NCBI RefSeq assembly: GCF_003412465.1
Contig: NZ_QTJV01000007.1
Coordinates: 372,001 to 436,000, forward strand
Source of the DNA: Chitinophaga silvisoli
GTDB taxonomy: Bacteria; Bacteroidota; Bacteroidia; Chitinophagales; Chitinophagaceae
DNA length: 64,000 nt
Reading direction: 5' to 3'
Positions within the stretch are counted from its first letter, which is position 1; each line of letters opens with the position of its first letter. Shown here in pieces: positions 41,881-50,888 of this stretch. The translations under genes were made by a program, and so were the position numbers. The notes beneath the pieces are model-generated. The model was not told the DNA's origin. It searched no databases and was given only the letters and a program-made list of their open reading frames with translations.

Positions 41881-44064
41881 TTACCTCGCGCCTGGCGCAC
41901 AATGTTCTTTCAAATAATTAGTATACAAAGTCGCTAAATGTCTTCTCGTACCTTCCCCTTCACTAATACCATGGGTGCGGTTCGGATAGGCCATGAACTG
42001 GAAGATCTTATCATTTTTGATCAGCTCATTCAGCAACATTTCTGCGTTCTGATAATGCACATTGTCATCACCTGTACCATGTACATACAGCAGGTTGCCA
42101 CGCAGGTTCTTTGCATAAGTGATCGGTGATCCTTTTACAAAATCCTCCCTGTTCTCCTGTGGCAATCCCATATAACGCTCCTGATAAATATTATCATAGG
42201 TCAGCTGGTTCCCCACAGCTGCAATGGCAATACCCGTCTTATAAATTTCAGGATACTGGAACAGCAGGTTCAGTGTCATAGAACCACCACCGCTCCAACC
42301 CCACACGGCTACACGTGAAGTATCCATATAGCTGTGTTCTCTGAACAGCTCTTTCGCGCCCATTGCCTGGTCACGGGCATTCAGGATCCCTACCTTACGA
42401 TAGATCGCCTTGCGCCATGTTCTGCCTTTAGGTTGTGGTGTACCCCTGTTATCCATAGAGATGTAGATGTAACCATCTGCGGCCATATCACCATTGTACA
42501 GGTGATTGTAACCCGCACCATATTGATCCATGGTAGTAGCACCGGCTGGTTCACCATATACATAGAATACTACAGGATACTTTTTCGTAGAGTCAAAGTT
42601 GTTAGGCTTTGCCATCCAGCCCGTCATGGTCACACCATCTACAGTAGTTACATTGAAAAACTCCTGTTTCTGGATTCTGCGGGAGCTGATGATGTCTTTA
42701 TAGATCTGCTCTCCCTCGCCGCTTTTGTGGGTAGCGAGTTTTACCACTTCCTGCTGATTGCGGTAGTAGTGGTTGGAGAAGCCATGCAATGCGTATTGTG
42801 CATCAGGAGAGATTTCGTAGGAATGTGTACCGGGTTCTGACAGCGGAGAAATTCGCTCCGGTTTGCCTTTACCATCCAGTGAAACCTTGTAGAGATACTG
42901 CTGGGTGGCGTCGTCGGGAGAAGCCAGGATGTAAGCCACTTTATGCGCTTCATCTACTTTCAGCAGGTTAATGACATCGTAGTTACCCGGCGTAATCAGT
43001 TGCTCCTTTCCTTTCAGGTCTACATTGTAAAGGTGTCGCCAGCCGTCTTTTTCACTTACCCATACGAAGGACTGTCCGTTGGAAAGCCAGTCCCAGCCGC
43101 TGATATCGCGGTCATCCCAGCGGGATTTCACATCAATCCAGGCAGAGTCGTTTTCTTTATAGAAAGAGCTTGCCTTGCCGGTAGCAGCATTGGCGAGGAA
43201 GAGGATACTTTCATTCTGCTTGCGGTTCAGCTGTTGCAGGATGAGTTCATTTCTGCCAGGTACCCATTCCATACGTGGAATGTAGTGTTGCTGTTCATCG
43301 CCGGGCACCTGCAGCCAGGTAGTCTTTGCAGTAGCAATATCTACCACGCCCACACGACATGCAGAAGGACTCTCCCCTGCTTTGGGATATTCTACCGGAA
43401 CAGTATATGAATAGATAGAGTCAGTATTGTCGATCATGAGGAAGTCCCGGATCTTTGTGGCATCGATCTGCCAGTAGGCAATGGATTTGCCGTCAGGACT
43501 CCAGCGGAAACCATCGCGGCAGCCGAATTCTTCTTCGTAAGCCCAGTCGAAAGTACCATTGATCAGTCGGCGGGTACCGTCTGTCGTAAGAGCTTTACGC
43601 GTACCGCTGGCGAGATCTTCAACGTAGAGGTTATGCCCGCTTACGTAAGCAACCTGCCTGGCATCGGGAGAGAACTTAGCGAACATGAGGGAAGACTGGG
43701 GCAGGTCTGCACCGAGTTTCTTCAGACTATTATTACTCAGATCCAGTACATAGTAATCGCCACGGGTATCGTAGCGCCATACACGCTCCGCATTGGCATA
43801 AACGAGGAGTTTCTTTTCATCGGCAGAGAAGTCAAAGTCGCGGATCCTGATCTGGTAGTTACCCTGGGTCAATAATCTGGCTGGGACCTTTTCTGATTGT
43901 GAACCGTCTGAAAGTTTTACCGCAACGATAGAACTGGTAGAAGGCTCATAGATATATTGCCCGTCACGGCTCCATTTTGTGGATTGCCCGGGCTGCGCTA
44001 CTGCTGTGGTGGCAGAGAAGCACGCCAACACCAGGAATAGATTTGTGTAACGAAATTTGCGCAT
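41881..44064 (-). CDS. S9B dipeptidyl-peptidase IV-like serine peptidase
   Basis: 727 residues from ATG 44064, which gives the signal peptide MRKFRYTNLFLVLACFSATTAVAQ; the longer frame from 44175 is rejected. N-terminal eight-blade propeller (~25-480) with Trp/Asp repeats such as DGFRWSPDGKSIAYWQID, where the equivalent of the DPP-IV Glu pair is YEEEFGCRDG. The hydrolase domain contains Ser in GWSGGGSMTL, Asp in HGTGDDNVH and His in NRTHGISEG. It cleaves X-Pro/Ala dipeptides from peptide N-termini in the periplasm. Confidence 0.92.
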   Translation of the reverse strand: MRKFRYTNLFLVLACFSATTAVAQPGQSTKWSRDGQYIYEPSTSSIVAVKLSDGSQSEKVPARLLTQGNYQIRIRDFDFSADEKKLLVYANAERVWRYDTRGDYYVLDLSNNSLKKLGADLPQSSLMFAKFSPDARQVAYVSGHNLYVEDLASGTRKALTTDGTRRLINGTFDWAYEEEFGCRDGFRWSPDGKSIAYWQIDATKIRDFLMIDNTDSIYSYTVPVEYPKAGESPSACRVGVVDIATAKTTWLQVPGDEQQHYIPRMEWVPGRNELILQQLNRKQNESILFLANAATGKASSFYKENDSAWIDVKSRWDDRDISGWDWLSNGQSFVWVSEKDGWRHLYNVDLKGKEQLITPGNYDVINLLKVDEAHKVAYILASPDDATQQYLYKVSLDGKGKPERISPLSEPGTHSYEISPDAQYALHGFSNHYYRNQQEVVKLATHKSGEGEQIYKDIISSRRIQKQEFFNVTTVDGVTMTGWMAKPNNFDSTKKYPVVFYVYGEPAGATTMDQYGAGYNHLYNGDMAADGYIYISMDNRGTPQPKGRTWRKAIYRKVGILNARDQAMGAKELFREHSYMDTSRVAVWGWSGGGSMTLNLLFQYPEIYKTGIAIAAVGNQLTYDNIYQERYMGLPQENREDFVKGSPITYAKNLRGNLLYVHGTGDDNVHYQNAEMLLNELIKNDKIFQFMAYPNRTHGISEGEGTRRHLATLYTNYLKEHCAPGAR

Positions 44065-44435
44065 CTGCAATGTTTGAGGCGGCAAGATAACGATATTCAG
44101 ATTTATTTGGATGCCGTCTGTAACAGAATTGGACCTGGGGCTTTTAAATAAAATAAATCCTTTACTGACTACCAAAGGCAGTTTATGATAGGTGTGGAAA
44201 ACAGATTGTGGAAAAGTTTTATAAAAGTGAAATACAACTAGTTATTAATAAAATTTATATATTTACACAGGCATTCAATTGGTTTGATTTTTGCCAGTCG
44301 ATGGGGACATATATTACAATTCATCCAATGAAAACTTTTTATTATCCTTTGTAAACGGGGATATTAGTGTAACCAACATCAGGAAGAAAGAACAAGTATT
44401 AATTATTTTATCATCCTTTGAAAATCTTAAACACA
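44065..44435. other. 371-bp gene-free interval between divergent genes
   Basis: AT-rich leader region between the DPP-IV-like gene and a small unknown ORF. TATATTTA at 44258-44265 resembles the -7 consensus for the plus strand but would leave a ~165-base leader. No hairpin or repeat stands out. Confidence 0.4.
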
Positions 44436-44681
44436 ATGATCCAGGTTATCTATTCTTACAAGAATCGTGAATTCCATCAGCTGGAAGATACTGTTATGAA
44501 CCAACTCGCGCAAATGGGTGTGCGACAAATGCATGCATTACTGGAGCCCCTTTCGGACACGTTGGTAAATGAAAATGGAAGAATTACAATCAATCTGGAC
44601 CAGCATCCAAAAATTACTGTAGAAGGGTTTAGCAATCCTGTAAAGGAGCATATTGAAATGGTGCTGAGGGGCGAGGCGTAA
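44436..44681 (+). CDS. Small protein of unknown function
   Basis: 81 residues from ATG 44436 (an in-frame TTG at 44418 is possible). It begins MIQVIYSYKNREFHQ and contains the pattern ALLEPLSDTLVNENGRITINLD. Charged, no signal or membrane segment. No family recognised. Weakly supported because of its size, but its codon use and balanced composition look coding, and it does not lie opposite another gene. Confidence 0.55.
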   Translation: MIQVIYSYKNREFHQLEDTVMNQLAQMGVRQMHALLEPLSDTLVNENGRITINLDQHPKITVEGFSNPVKEHIEMVLRGEA

Positions 44682-44699
44682 TGCCTTGCTGACTCCTGT

Positions 44700-45593
44700 T
44701 TACATTTCTACATCTGCAAGTTCGTAAAACGTAGCATGCCTCAGTGGCTGCATAGGTCGTTGTTTAAATTCACTCCACGCCTTTGTAAACGCTGCCCCGT
44801 AATAGAAGATAATAGAACTGTAAAAGATAAACAGCATCAACAATACCGCCGAAGCAGAGGCACCGTACAGGATACCAATATTGCCGCCGTACAGCAAACG
44901 TCTCAGCACAAACTTGCCTATCCCGAACAGGATCCCCGTAAGGAATGCCCCGGAAAAAGCAACTTTCCAGTCAGGCCTGGCATCAGGCAGGTAGCGGAAC
45001 AATACCGTGAACCAGGCCGTCATAATAGCCAGGGACACAACCTGCGTGAACAATTCATTGAAGATCAGGTCTGTATTGGGAAAGAGATCGTGAATGTAAG
45101 TACCCAGAAAGGCATGCGCACTTTCCGTCAGCACACTGGCCAGGAAAAGAATACCGGCCGCCCCGATCACAATCAGGGAACGCAGCCGTCCCATCAGGGA
45201 CCTCACGAAACCTTCCCGCTGTGGCAGGCGGATTTGCCACAACTGGTTGAGCGAACTGCGAATTACTTTTAATAAAGTTGTAGCTACAAATAAGAGAAAG
45301 ATAAACAGCAGTGTTGCTACCGGCCAGGTCTTACCCAGGTTTCGGAAGCCCCTCAGCGTCACCACTACCTGCTCGGCACTATCCGTACCTACCAGCTCGC
45401 CAAGACGCTGAAATAATTGCTTGCCCAAATGTTTCCGGTCAAATAACAGGCCCATGACCTGTAGCAGTATTAATAAGATAGGAGGCAACGCAAAACTGGC
45501 AAAGAACGCCGTTGCGCCAGCCAGCCGCAGTGGATCATTGTTCTGTAATGTCCGGAATGCAGTCCGGAATGTGCTGAAAAAGTCTCTTGACAT
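44700..45593 (-). CDS. YihY/virulence factor BrkB family membrane protein
   Basis: 297 residues, six helices. The opening contains LAGATAFFASFALPPILLIL, the YihY hallmark in which A-x-AFF-xF-ALP is conserved; later YLPDARPDWKVAFSGAFLTGILF also matches. Once misannotated as RNase BN, the family is an inner-membrane protein of unknown biochemical role. Confidence 0.92.
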   Translation of the reverse strand: MSRDFFSTFRTAFRTLQNNDPLRLAGATAFFASFALPPILLILLQVMGLLFDRKHLGKQLFQRLGELVGTDSAEQVVVTLRGFRNLGKTWPVATLLFIFLLFVATTLLKVIRSSLNQLWQIRLPQREGFVRSLMGRLRSLIVIGAAGILFLASVLTESAHAFLGTYIHDLFPNTDLIFNELFTQVVSLAIMTAWFTVLFRYLPDARPDWKVAFSGAFLTGILFGIGKFVLRRLLYGGNIGILYGASASAVLLMLFIFYSSIIFYYGAAFTKAWSEFKQRPMQPLRHATFYELADVEM

Positions 45594-45811
45594 CGGGAAT
45601 AATATGGTCAGGTTAAAAGCCTAAAAAATCATGCCTTTTATCCCTTTCCCACATGAACTTATTTGCTGGTGTAAAAATTTAATCTGATTCCAATCCTTCT
45701 AATTATTGCACTTACCTAAAACGGGCAGCTAAATGAGCTGATTCGTTTCGCCAATTCCCTGTTGCTATCACATTATCCCCTTACATGCATAAGCCATTTT
45801 CAAAATGACCA

Positions 45812-46249
45812 TCAGCGCCTGTCTGCCACAAAATAATCCTGTGTCACCACTACCCTTCCCGGCACCAGTTCTCCATTATAAACCAGGGTATTAAACCTGA
45901 ACACGGAATCACTCGCCTCCTGCACCACACACAAAGTGCTATCCAGTTTAAAATACTCCTTCGTCATATACTCATAACTCAGCGAATCCAGGTAACCATC
46001 CAGGTACAATGCCGCTTTACCGGTTGTATACCCTGTCAGTTTTATATCCAGGTACGCTGTGCTATCCGCATAATTACGGGTATCATTCCTGAAATAAACA
46101 GTATCCCCATCTGTATTGATATAATACTGCAGACTTACCGTTTGCGAAATGAACCATTTGCCTGTGTAACTGATCGAAGTTCTGGTATCTTCATTTTTCT
46201 TACAGGCCACGATCATAGCCAGCAAAGCGATTGGCAATAGTTTTCTCAT
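45812..46249 (-). CDS. Hypothetical lipoprotein
   Basis: 145 residues. Signal MRKLLPIALLAMIVAC with Cys16 as lipidation site. The mature part is Tyr/Thr/Asp rich and beta-strand-like, repeatedly containing YxDS/TYLD motifs. No family recognised. Single gene downstream of the AsmA-like gene orientation; own regulation unclear. Confidence 0.65.
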   Translation of the reverse strand: MRKLLPIALLAMIVACKKNEDTRTSISYTGKWFISQTVSLQYYINTDGDTVYFRNDTRNYADSTAYLDIKLTGYTTGKAALYLDGYLDSLSYEYMTKEYFKLDSTLCVVQEASDSVFRFNTLVYNGELVPGRVVVTQDYFVADRR

Positions 46250-46317
46250 GGGTGCATTAAATAATTATAAGGCCGCAAAAATAGTTTATTTTCCCTTCCC
46301 TCAAACGCCGGCTATCC

Positions 46318-48765
46318 CTAATTTGTTACATCCTTGCCCTCATCTTTCTTTTTACTGCCTAATTTTATCTTCACTTTGCCATTTCCGTCATCCGTAGCAT
46401 GCAGGTGTAGCACGATGCCCCTGGTCCTGCGTTTCTTTTTCATTTCCTTGTCCTCAATGTCCACATCCTTCTTAGGATTACGAAGCGGCACATCGATATA
46501 GAGATCTGTTCCCGATGTCATACCATATACCCCGGATACATCCATATAGAGCACACTGGAGTTGATCTGCATCGGCGGTACCAGCACCTTATCCCCCTGT
46601 ATCGTGAGGTTATTTTTCACATTTTCAAAAGTAATATTTCCCATATCCCGCTTCCTGAACGCAATGTTCCCTATATCCTCCAGCTGCGATACATGTACCA
46701 GCGCGCCTTGTCTCAGTTCAAACCCCATCGTGCCATACAGCGATTTCGGTGCCACCTTGCCATTGTCAAAGATATTGCCGGAAATGTTCGCTTTGGCTGA
46801 CAGGATGCCCCGCAGGTTTTTCGAATTCAGGGTCTGCATACCGAAATCATTGAATGCATAGAACAACTGGTCCACATGCACATTATTAATGTCTGTATTG
46901 ACCTTAAAACGGTTATTATTGCCATTCTGGAGGACGTTACCACTCAGCTGGATAGTTCCCCCCGCATGTGAGAGCGCAATCTGGTTGAGCCGGATATCTG
47001 TCTGGGTCAGTGAGATGTCTGCCCTGACCTGCTGTGCCGTAAAGCGCTGATAAATGAGCTTATCCAGCGCCACATTCAGGTTCACATTACAGGAATTAAG
47101 CATCACATCCAGCTGGTTCGTGATACGGGTCATCTTCTTCCGCGCCGCTGCCTTGCTTTGCACGACCTTGCCTCTCTGTGCCAGGAAACCCCTGAACTCA
47201 TTCAGGTCCAGGATCGGACTATGTACCTTCCAGGCCAGTTGCAACTTCTCAGGCGCTGAGAAAAACAGGTTGGTTATATTCAGCACACTCCCCTCCATGA
47301 AAAGCTTGCTCTTTGCTGTCTGCACGCTGATATTTTCCATGTAAAGGTCCTGCCCGGTAAAATCCAGCTTCGCATTGCAGTCTGTAAACTGCAGGTTGCG
47401 CGGTATATATGCCAGTACACCGTGTAATACTTCTACAGTGCCTTTCAGGAAAGGTTTGATAGTATCTCCCGCAGTAATGCCTCCCTTGTAAAACAGGTTC
47501 GCTTTTGCTGTGCCACCGGTGAAGTTAAAGACACCATCCGCATTCAGGTCCGTCAATTGAAAATCCGCCCTGAAATAGCCGGTCAATGCAGGATGCTGTA
47601 AATTGGAAATATGAACAGTATCTGCCGTCACCGGGATACTGAAACAACGCGTGTTCAGGTTGTAAAGACTGATGATAGAATTATCATCCCCATGCCCCTT
47701 TCCAGGTACCCAGTCATTGCTGTAACTACCGCCAAAACTACATTCCGTGAGCTCCAGCCCTTTTGTAGTAATGTTATTATCTTTTGTTTGCCAGATCACC
47801 TTCAGCAAAGGCGTACCTTTATCTGCCAGTCCGCCTTTGATCACACACTCCGCATCCAGTGGTTTTTCCATCTGAATACTATCCAGCCTTTCTTTGATAT
47901 TCGGGGTGAGCATAGTAGAGACATGTGCCAGCGAAGCATTTTCAGCTATGATATGGATGGTGAATGCCTTATCATCTGCAAATGAAAAATTCGCACCTAC
48001 TGAAAGGTCCTGTTTATTATCAATCCGTAAGATCTGCTGGGGAATATCGAGTACTTTCTTCCTGGTATTATAATGCAGTTCCAGGTCTGTAGAAAGGTCT
48101 TTATCCTTTAAGAAACTGCCCCTGCCGGTATTGAAAGCAAAGGAGTTTACTTTCAGATCCATGTCCACCCTAGCCGTCCATCCGGAATCATTGGTGAGCA
48201 AGCTGCCACGCAGGCGCGAGACATCGAAATCAAAGGACTTTCCTTTCAGCTGGTTATCCATTACCAGCCTTACATGCTCCAGGTTTAACCTGGTAATATC
48301 CGCATTCGTGCTGCTTCCTTTTGTGTTTTTCACCTGCTCATTTTTCTTCTTCAACACGCTGGCATTGGTGTATCCCGTACTATCAGTATACAGGTAGATC
48401 GTTCCTTTTTGTAGACTGATCTGCTTTATGTCCAGCTGCTTCCTGAGCAGTGCCAGGGTATTCACCTGTACAAAGAGGCGCGAGACTTTCACCAGCTCAT
48501 GCTTATGTTGCACCCAGAGACTATCTTTCACACTTACATCTTTCAGCGCAACAGATACATCAGGAAAACTTTGCACCAAAGCAGGTTCCAGTTCTCCAAT
48601 AGTCAATTCGCCCCCATGGAGGCGGTCATTCACCTGGTCGCTGATCTGCTTCAGGATGTATGCTTTATGCGTGTGAATATAAAAAGCAAGGGCCAGCCAA
48701 AGCAAGAGCAACAGACCTATGAGGCCACTGAAAACAATGATGGTTATACGAAGCCATTTGCGCAT
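46318..48765 (-). CDS. AsmA-family envelope protein
   Basis: 815 residues from ATG 48765 (upstream ATGs at 48774 and 48795 are also possible). One N-terminal anchor helix (MRKWLRITIIVFSGLIGLLL), then a long beta-rich periplasmic domain. The start IHTHKAYILKQISDQVNDRLHGGELTIGELEPAL... is the AsmA-type N-terminus; the C-terminal region with GNIAFRKRDMGNITFENVKNNLTIQGDKVLVPPMQINSSVLYMDVSGVYG typifies the AsmA_2 end. AsmA-like proteins bridge the envelope and move phospholipid. The tail is Lys/Glu rich. Confidence 0.85.
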   Translation of the reverse strand: MRKWLRITIIVFSGLIGLLLLLWLALAFYIHTHKAYILKQISDQVNDRLHGGELTIGELEPALVQSFPDVSVALKDVSVKDSLWVQHKHELVKVSRLFVQVNTLALLRKQLDIKQISLQKGTIYLYTDSTGYTNASVLKKKNEQVKNTKGSSTNADITRLNLEHVRLVMDNQLKGKSFDFDVSRLRGSLLTNDSGWTARVDMDLKVNSFAFNTGRGSFLKDKDLSTDLELHYNTRKKVLDIPQQILRIDNKQDLSVGANFSFADDKAFTIHIIAENASLAHVSTMLTPNIKERLDSIQMEKPLDAECVIKGGLADKGTPLLKVIWQTKDNNITTKGLELTECSFGGSYSNDWVPGKGHGDDNSIISLYNLNTRCFSIPVTADTVHISNLQHPALTGYFRADFQLTDLNADGVFNFTGGTAKANLFYKGGITAGDTIKPFLKGTVEVLHGVLAYIPRNLQFTDCNAKLDFTGQDLYMENISVQTAKSKLFMEGSVLNITNLFFSAPEKLQLAWKVHSPILDLNEFRGFLAQRGKVVQSKAAARKKMTRITNQLDVMLNSCNVNLNVALDKLIYQRFTAQQVRADISLTQTDIRLNQIALSHAGGTIQLSGNVLQNGNNNRFKVNTDINNVHVDQLFYAFNDFGMQTLNSKNLRGILSAKANISGNIFDNGKVAPKSLYGTMGFELRQGALVHVSQLEDIGNIAFRKRDMGNITFENVKNNLTIQGDKVLVPPMQINSSVLYMDVSGVYGMTSGTDLYIDVPLRNPKKDVDIEDKEMKKKRRTRGIVLHLHATDDGNGKVKIKLGSKKKDEGKDVTN

Positions 48766-49013
48766 ATACAACATAATATACGAAAAAAATGCCAATCGGG
48801 CTGCGCCAGTAAAACCCGCAATGGTATTAACAGGCCGGAAGTCCTGCCTGCAATGGAATCAAACCTGATAATTCAGTTCCCCGGCCAGGTCCACACCCCG
48901 GCTCAATTCCCCAATTCCTCAATTGTGGAACACCTTTTGTGTAAACAATGAACAATCAGTGAAGAAAGATGTATTGAATAATTTAATACCAAGCCGGAAA
49001 AGGAATAATACTT

Positions 49014-50795
49014 ATGGACAAACACACCTATCAAACAGGCTTGATCGGTAACTGCGCTTTCCTGGCGCATGTGAACATCAACACCAATATCGACTGGCTT
49101 TGCTGGCCCCAGATGGATAGTACCTTCGTGTTCGGAGGCATGCTTGACAAGAAAAAGGGAGGAGAGTTCTCCATCCTGCCCGAGGGAGAATACAATAGCC
49201 GACAGTATTATCTTGAAAATACCAACATCCTGGTCACTGAAATTACCAGTGCAAATGGTAAATACAGGATTACCGATTTTGCCCCACGTTTTTATCAATA
49301 CGAAAGGTATTTCAAACCATTGATGCTGATCCGTAAAATCACCCCACTGGAAGGCAATCCACGTGTCCGGGTCAAATGTGAACCCGTATGTGACTACGGT
49401 GGGCGCAAACTCAAAGCACAGCGGGGCAGCAATCACATCGAATTCCTGGGATGTGATGAACATATCCGCCTTACCACCAATATTCCTGTGAGCTACCTTT
49501 TTGAAGAGGAATTCTTCGTTGTGAATGAAGAAAAATACCTCCTTCTCTCCTATGGCCAGCCCCTGGAAGCGCCACTCAATAGTACTGCTGAACGTTTCCT
49601 CCGCGAAACGACCGTTTATTGGCGTACCTGGATCAAGCACTCCAATATCGCCAACTTCTACCAGCCAGCCGTCATCCGTTCTGCCCTGGCCCTGAAGATT
49701 CACCAGTATGAAGATACCGGGGCTATCATCGCCGCCAGCACTACCAGTCTGCCGGAATCTCCGGGTAGCGGACGTAACTGGGATTACCGCTATTGCTGGC
49801 TCAGGGATACATATTACGTAATTACCGCCCTCAACCATATTGGTCACTTCGAGGAAATGGAAAAGTATTTCAGCTATGTGGCTGATATTTCCTTCTCAGG
49901 TGATTACCGGTACCAGCCGCTTTATGGCATTACGGGCAAAAAGAACCTGGTTGAGCAAATACTTCCACATCTGGACGGCTACCAGGGCAATCAACCTGTA
50001 AGGGTCGGAAATCAGGCCTATGAGCATATCCAGAATGATATCTACGGACAGGTACTCATCTCCATGTTGCCCTTATATACCGATCATCGCTTTGTCTTCT
50101 CTGAAAGAAAAGACTCTGCCTGGTGGATCGAATACCTCCTCAGGAAGATCGAACGAACCATCGATGAAAAAGATGCAGGTATCTGGGAGTTCCGCAACTT
50201 CGCCAACATCCATTGCTACAGTAACCTGTTCCAGTGGGCGGGTTGCTCTGCAGCAGAAAAAATGGCCCGTATCATCGGCAACAATGACCTGGCGGCACAG
50301 GCCGTAGCTTTAAAGAATAGAGCAGCAGCGCATATCGAAAGCTGTTACGACCCGATTCGTAAAGTATATACCAATGCAACAGGTAGTCTGTACCTGGATG
50401 CCAGCACCCTGCAGCTCATCATGATGAACTACCTGGATCCGGCTTCTGACAAGGCAAAAGATCACCTGGCGGCATTGGAAAAAGAGTTGAAAACACCGAA
50501 CGGTTTATTCTATCGTTACCTGCACTCAGATGATTTCGGGAAGCCGAAGACGACCTTCCTGGTCTGCGCTTTCTGGTATGTGGAAGCACTGGCATGTGTA
50601 GGTAGAGTGGATGATGCAGTGAAAGAATTTGAGAAGCTGATGCAATATTCAAATCATCTCATGTTGTTTAGTGAAGACGTGGATGAAACAAATGGTAGTC
50701 AGTGGGGCAATTTCCCGCAGGCTTACAGCCATGTAGGCCTGATGAATGCAGCTTACAGGATAGCGATGAAACTGGATACGCCGATCTTCAAATAG
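49014..50795 (+). CDS. Glycoside hydrolase family 15 (glucoamylase/trehalase type)
   Basis: 593 residues, cytoplasmic (no signal). An N-terminal beta domain starts GLIGNCAFLAHVNINTNIDWLCWP, typical for bacterial/archaeal trehalase-like GH15. The (alpha/alpha)6 barrel contains RNWDYRYCWLRD (substrate-site Arg/Asp), the catalytic acid Glu392 in GIWEFRN, and the second catalytic segment GNFPQAYSHVGLMNAA. Substrate may be trehalose or alpha-glucan. It converges with the trehalose-synthesis fusion gene, which makes trehalose turnover the most likely role. Confidence 0.9.
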   Translation: MDKHTYQTGLIGNCAFLAHVNINTNIDWLCWPQMDSTFVFGGMLDKKKGGEFSILPEGEYNSRQYYLENTNILVTEITSANGKYRITDFAPRFYQYERYFKPLMLIRKITPLEGNPRVRVKCEPVCDYGGRKLKAQRGSNHIEFLGCDEHIRLTTNIPVSYLFEEEFFVVNEEKYLLLSYGQPLEAPLNSTAERFLRETTVYWRTWIKHSNIANFYQPAVIRSALALKIHQYEDTGAIIAASTTSLPESPGSGRNWDYRYCWLRDTYYVITALNHIGHFEEMEKYFSYVADISFSGDYRYQPLYGITGKKNLVEQILPHLDGYQGNQPVRVGNQAYEHIQNDIYGQVLISMLPLYTDHRFVFSERKDSAWWIEYLLRKIERTIDEKDAGIWEFRNFANIHCYSNLFQWAGCSAAEKMARIIGNNDLAAQAVALKNRAAAHIESCYDPIRKVYTNATGSLYLDASTLQLIMMNYLDPASDKAKDHLAALEKELKTPNGLFYRYLHSDDFGKPKTTFLVCAFWYVEALACVGRVDDAVKEFEKLMQYSNHLMLFSEDVDETNGSQWGNFPQAYSHVGLMNAAYRIAMKLDTPIFK

Positions 50796-50826
50796 TTTTG
50801 AATTAAGGTTTACAATAAATGAAAAG

Positions 50827-50850
50827 GGCTACAGAGATCTCTCCGTAGCC
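50827..50850. terminator. Hairpin between GH15 and otsAB
   Basis: GGCTAC-loop-GTAGCC with an inner GAGA/TCTC, followed on the plus strand by a run of T; also usable on the minus strand. Confidence 0.75.
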
Positions 50851-50888
50851 GCTTTTTTTTTGCGTTCGCCGTATGGGGAACAATATTT

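Noticed and set aside
48903..49847. Minus-strand frame of 314 codons opposite GH15
   Set aside because: It lies entirely antisense to a well-supported GH15 gene and has no family motif; long antisense frames arise from the codon bias of the real gene.
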